Shown here one piece after another: positions 59,593 through 64,000 of a DNA stretch of 64,000 nucleotides. Location of the stretch: contig MU626290.1 in assembly GCA_025603075.1 (NCBI GenBank), positions 1 to 64,000 of the forward strand. The letters run 5' to 3'. Within the stretch, counting starts at the first letter, position 1. Each line of letters opens with the position of its first letter. A model generated the notes under the pieces. It did not search any database. It was not told the origin of the DNA and worked only from the letters and a program-made list of their open reading frames with translations. Position numbers and translations under genes: made by a program. Source of the DNA: Neoconidiobolus thromboides FSU 785. Its lineage: Eukaryota; Entomophthoromycota; Entomophthoromycetes; Entomophthorales; Neoconidiobolaceae.

Positions 59593-62500
59593 TTATAAAA
59601 ACAAATCCCCAAGATAAGCATTAAAATCGAGCACTAATCCTTCTCCGCATTGTTCTGCTGCTATTATTTCTTCTTCTGTTAAATCGGAAGCTTGAGGTAT
59701 AGTTTGTAGTAAATAATCAATTGTTACTGGTGGTAAGCTTTGCTTCTTTAAATCTAATTCGGTCACATAAGGCTAATAGTTGAAATAATTATTAGTAAAA
59801 TGTTATTGTTATTTTAACTTAAGTTATTGATACTTCAATTCAATTGAAATTGACTTACTTTTCCATCCGCAATAATAGAAAAAGCTTCTAACAATTGATC
59901 CGCTGATACTTTATCTTCTGTATTTGAAATCATAAAATTAATATACTAAAAATGATTATTAATGTTATTATTGAATTATTAATATGAAGAATAAATAATC
60001 ACCTGTTCAAAAGAAACAAATTCTGAGTTATCTGATACATAGTAAAATATTTCTTCAAATTCTTCATCCTAAAAAAGTATTATTGTTGAATGACTAATAG
60101 TATAAAGTTAAATTTAAACTTACTGGAAATACATTTCCTAAAGCAGCCAAACAAGCTTTAAATTCAGATAATGAAAGTGTATTAGAATCATCAGTATCAA
60201 AATGGCGGAAAGAAGATTCGAATTCTTCTAATTGATCTGGAGTTAGATTACTTATACCTCGACTTATTATCTAAAATAAATTAAAATATAAACTAATTCT
60301 TATCATATATTATATTATATCAAATAGATTACTTGATTTTCAATAAAAGATATTTTTTTATTCAAACCATGTTTTAACAAATCAAAATCATATTGTAAAT
60401 CTTCATATGAAAAATTAATATCTTCTACTTCTTCTATATTTGCTTCTTGAAATTCATTAGATAATTTATTTATCTTGTCTAATTCTTCTTCTATCAAATT
60501 TAATTTTGAACTTAATGCTTTTACTTTCTCTAATTGTTCCTAAAAACCTTATTAGTATTATGTTGTTATTGTTTACTTTATATTATAACATATGTATATT
60601 ATAATATAGTATACTATTATCTTTACATTCAATTCTCCGTCAATTTTGGAAAATGCTGATGCTATTTCATTTAAATTCTTATTGAATTGATTGGTTAAGC
60701 GATTGAATTCATCAATCAATTTTTGCTTACTCCTAATAATTATATATTAATATTTTTGTATTATCACATATCATATTATAAACCTACTCTTTAATCTTAT
60801 TAACAATTTTGATTCTTCTATCTGCTTCTGCTTTAATTAACATGTTCCATTTTGTATCCAAATCCTAAATAAAAACAAAAATATGAGCACACTCTCTTTA
60901 ATAAATTCCTATTGACAATTCTTACCAAGAGAGTTAATCCTTTTGGAGGATTATAAGGTTTCAACTGATAAGTTTTTAATTTGATATGAATATTTCCTAA
61001 TAAAGTATCTAAATCTTGTTTTTCAGTTAACCATATCCTTTTAGTAGTGGATTTATACTGTGTAAATTCGATCAATTTCTTTTTCAATTCTTTATATTGT
61101 TCCGGTAATGTTATCTCTTTCCACGATGTTTGTATCTCACTGATCTCAGATAATAACTATAAAAATAAGAACTATTATTTTTGTAAGTATTTATTAATAG
61201 TTACTTGTCTAGCCCTCTTTTCATAATCATTTGTAGATTCATAGGTTGTCTGTGCTATTTCAATAAATTTGATCACCCTTCTTCCTGCTGTGCCACATCG
61301 ATCTTTTATTTTTTATTATCTGTATTAAAAAGATATTATTTAATATAATAATTAATTTACCTAACTCACTAAAAGCATGGAAATAAGAAGCGATATATGT
61401 CATCACTGATAATTCATCGGGTTTTGAAATATCACACAAATCAGCTACATCAAGTAATTGCTATTCATTTATTTAATCATATTATTAATACTGTGTCATT
61501 TTTATTATTACCGGTATTCCAATACACTCTTCCGCAACTTTGAAAGCTAAAGCTGTATTCCCACGATAATCATTCTAAGAAAGATGAATGTGCTATCAGA
61601 ATAGAATAAATTGAAATTACTTTATCTAATGAATGGTAGTCTAAAAGTTCTGGGTAATGTCGATGGATTAAAGCGCACCTAAAGCAATAAATGTTCTAAC
61701 ATTTTAATTATATTAATAACTATATATTTATTACAATGCAAGTCCATCCTTCCAACTAAAAAAATAAACATTAATTTATATTCATGAAAATAAGCTCCGA
61801 TTTACCTATAAGTAAAGTCTTGAACATTAACCCCTTGATACCCTGCAGTCTTTCTTTGACACCAAAGCAAAAGACCCTCTTTAGCACCTACACCTTCTTC
61901 ACTTTAAGAAATAATTAAACCCGATACTTACAAACAATAGCTTTAGCTTACCTAATATCATCAATAGTGAATCTTAAAACAATGGTCCAGATCATACCAA
62001 GGGTCAACTTAATATTACCATCCACAATATCTTCAGCCCCAATATTGGTCAAGTTAATCCCTCTTTCACGGATAAATTTTAATGCTTTGTTCAAGTTTTC
62101 AATCTTTTGTAAACGGTATTTCGGGTGGAAGTTATACTTGCCAATAGGTGCATCCGTTAAAGCTTCCTATTTTTATCAAAATAGTAAGCCTTTGTTTACT
62201 ATAAAAGTTGAAATAGTTGTAAACTATTTGATTACCAGTAACTGTATTAATGCTGTACCATCCGATAAACCATGATATAAGTCTTTGATATTTTCATAAT
62301 TTTTACTGCTTAATTGGATATTTACCCTACAATAAAATATTGTTATTTAGTAACGTTGGTATATTCATTCGTTAAAGTTACCATTTTGTAAAAGCTAAAT
62401 AAAAGTAGTGAATTAATATAGGAAAGGGATGAAATCAGAGTTTAATTTATTAATTGATAGTAAAAATAATTACTTTTTTGTTGGATTTGCTCCCATTCTT

Positions 62501-62747
62501 TATCCATTTTAATATGATTGAATTGCTTCACTTCCCGTTTACAATTAAAACTTGAAGCATCATTTTTTAAATTACTTGATTTTATAGGCATAAAATTGAG
62601 CCAATTTTTTGCTTCATTTGATGGTAAAAATATATTTACTGCGTTGTTTCGATTCAGTCTATTTTATCAAATTTAGCATGAATTTTGTTACTATATTCTA
62701 TTGAATTATAAAGTTTATAAACAGGATACTCACCTTGCGCCTAACAT
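59593..62747 (-). CDS. Alpha-actinin (short-rod, 19 exons)
   Basis: Actin cross-linker. Minus-strand exons: 62747-62734, 62658-62474, 62394-62382, 62326-62236, 62166-61952, 61901-61806, 61755-61735, 61678-61621, 61574-61512, 61460-61361, 61302-61205, 61156-60926, 60864-60788, 60732-60627, 60539-60333, 60270-60124, 60068-60003, 59945-59859 and 59772-59593; 684 aa, one open frame. CH1 (~62-165): [28 protein letters not shown]2 (~173-285): [51 protein letters not shown] short coiled/spectrin-like rod (~290-525) follows. EF-hand 1 has an intact loop [12 protein letters not shown] (~550-561), then EF-like segments, ending YVTELDLK ... AYLGDLFL as in alpha-actinin. The rod is much shorter than the four repeats of animals, like yeast Ain1. 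Start MLGAR is inferred; MDKEW (~62495) is an alternative. Confidence 0.92.
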
Positions 62748-63518
62748 TAGAAAATATTAATTATAATAAATAAAAGATAAAATAAAGCAGTAGTAACTCA
62801 TCCATCTTACATTTAAAAGGAAAATTTAAAAGGAAGATTTAAAAGTTGTTTTTCGGAAAATTTTATTTTTTGATTTTTAACTGTAAACTTTAAAATCTTG
62901 CTTTGTTTTTAATTTTGTAGCTTTTTCGAAAACGCTTTTTTAATTTCTGTTACACTAAATGTAGCTTATTTTTTTTGGTCAAGTTAAATTTTGAAAAGGA
63001 ATAATTTGAATAAAGATCAGTTTTATCGTTATAACTTGCTAATATTATCAAGGTCCTTTCAAATATTCTAGATGCTATGTGAACTTCAATCATTATATGG
63101 TTGTTTCAATAATGCAAAACTAAATACCAATCCATTGTTCTTCAAAAGAATTTTTAATCAAAAATTATTAGATCTATAAAATAGTTATTAACATTTTACG
63201 TTATTAAATAGGTTGAAGTTTAAGCTAAGGATTCTATAGAATCGAAAATAATATTTATTAAGTAATGATAATAAGAGTCAGCTTTTATTTATTTTTCTTT
63301 CGACTATATTATTATAATCTTTTTTTACTTATTAAATAGTAAGCAGAAAAAATGAAAATGATGTAATTTCGAATTTATAAAAACCACAACCAAACAAGAT
63401 AGAAAAATGATGTCATCTTCACTCAATCGAGATCTGATGTCATAAGCTATGTTTCTACTAAAAGCACAACAACTTTTGCTTCTTGCTAATTTAAAGCTTT
63501 TAAAAAAACAAAATAAAA
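62748..63518. other. Intergenic, divergent spacer
   Basis: Lies between the alpha-actinin start and the last small ORF. No feature is supported. Confidence 0.5.
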
Positions 63519-63788
63519 ATGAGTAACAATACAGTGTCTTCCGAAACCCCAAATATTAGGGAGTTCATTCAACAATCACCAAAATCCAAGTACATTTTAG
63601 ACGATAAAAGGGGGGTTATATGTAGGGTGAATCCGGATACAACTAAGAATCATTTACAAAGAACACAGGAGTGTATTCAAGTTAAATTAAAACAAAAAGA
63701 AATGTTTAACGTTATGCAAGATTTGGGTTATATCTGTGGTCTAGATGTCGATCCTACTAATACTTATTTGATTTGTAAAGGTATTTAA
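63519..63788 (+). CDS. Small hypothetical protein
   Basis: 89-codon ORF starting MSNNTVSSETPNIREFIQQ, preceded by AAAACAAAAT-rich leader. The codon pattern and composition look coding (KYILDDKRGVICRVNPDTT, FNVMQDLGYICGLDVDPTN), and four Cys are spread without a CX9C pattern. I do not recognise the family. The end LICKGI may be a read-through into an intron, since a GTATTT donor-like site falls at 63780 and an AG at about 63829-63830. The first candidate acceptor gives a stop at once, so further exons cannot be fixed. Confidence 0.5.
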   Translation: MSNNTVSSETPNIREFIQQSPKSKYILDDKRGVICRVNPDTTKNHLQRTQECIQVKLKQKEMFNVMQDLGYICGLDVDPTNTYLICKGI

Positions 63789-64000
63789 TGGCTAATGAAG
63801 TGGAAATAAAAATAAAGTTTTTATTAGGATTTTAATATTATTTTTGATCTTGAACTACAATATGATTATAATTCATGTTTCTTAGTTTTTTAATCTCTCT
63901 ATATTTTCAATGTGTTTGTTTAATATTCAATATTTTATGTTGCTTTTCAAATATTTTTGATTTTAACTATTTCTAGAAAAATTTTAAAAGACTATCATTT

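Overview
This is a very AT-rich window (roughly three quarters A+T by eye) from a eukaryotic nuclear genome, most likely a fungus. Genes carry many short introns, mostly about 45-60 nt, with GTAAG/GTAAT-type donors and TTTAG/TATAG acceptors. The gene content is fungal or opisthokont: a fungal-type kinesin-1, Sec16, the complex III subunit Qcr9, mitochondrial Nfs1, a CaMKK-like kinase, a UAA-family sugar transporter, dynactin subunit 6 and a short alpha-actinin. Composition, intron richness and animal-like genes (alpha-actinin, malonyl-CoA decarboxylase, a BRCA1-like RING) suggest an early-diverging lineage; an entomophthoralean-type fungus is my guess, not something the sequence proves. Most genes here were rebuilt by joining exons by hand so that the reading frame closes and family motifs are restored. 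The exon coordinates are therefore inferences, though every model given keeps an open frame.

Layout. 1-2 kb: cytochrome P450. 2-7 kb: a small family of secreted 3D-domain (double-psi barrel type) proteins, with two intact divergent copies and one pseudogene between two copies of a short transposon; a GC-richer island lies between the two intact copies. 7-9.4 kb: mostly non-coding, with a possible small secreted protein and three transposon copies. 9.5-12 kb: prefoldin subunit 3 (+) convergent with a peroxisomal malonyl-CoA decarboxylase (-). 13-15 kb: telobox/Myb DNA-binding protein. 15-24 kb: two identical tRNA-Gly(GCC) genes in opposite orientation on either side of two tandem membrane-anchored alpha/beta hydrolases and NFS1. 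24-30 kb: QCR9 and a 21-exon kinesin-1. 31-38 kb: DDHD phospholipase convergent with an M16C metalloprotease. 39-42 kb: a BRCA1-like RING protein. 43-49 kb: Sec16. 50-54 kb: a 7TM receptor and a UDP-GlcNAc-type transporter. 54-63 kb (all -): CaMKK-like kinase, an unknown helical protein, dynactin subunit 6, alpha-actinin. 63.5 kb: a small unknown ORF.

A family of about 105-bp terminal-inverted-repeat elements (MITE-like, no transposase seen) is scattered through the intergenic DNA: 12 copies, six in each orientation. There is no operon logic. Functional themes do recur: secretory pathway and cell wall (Sec16, UDP-GlcNAc transport, secreted 3D proteins), cytoskeletal motors and actin (kinesin-1, dynactin p27, alpha-actinin, prefoldin), and mitochondria/peroxisome (Nfs1, Qcr9, malonyl-CoA decarboxylase). 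The most unusual gene is the BRCA1-like RING protein, which has an SQ/TQ-rich tail and a duplicated module carrying TQxF motifs.
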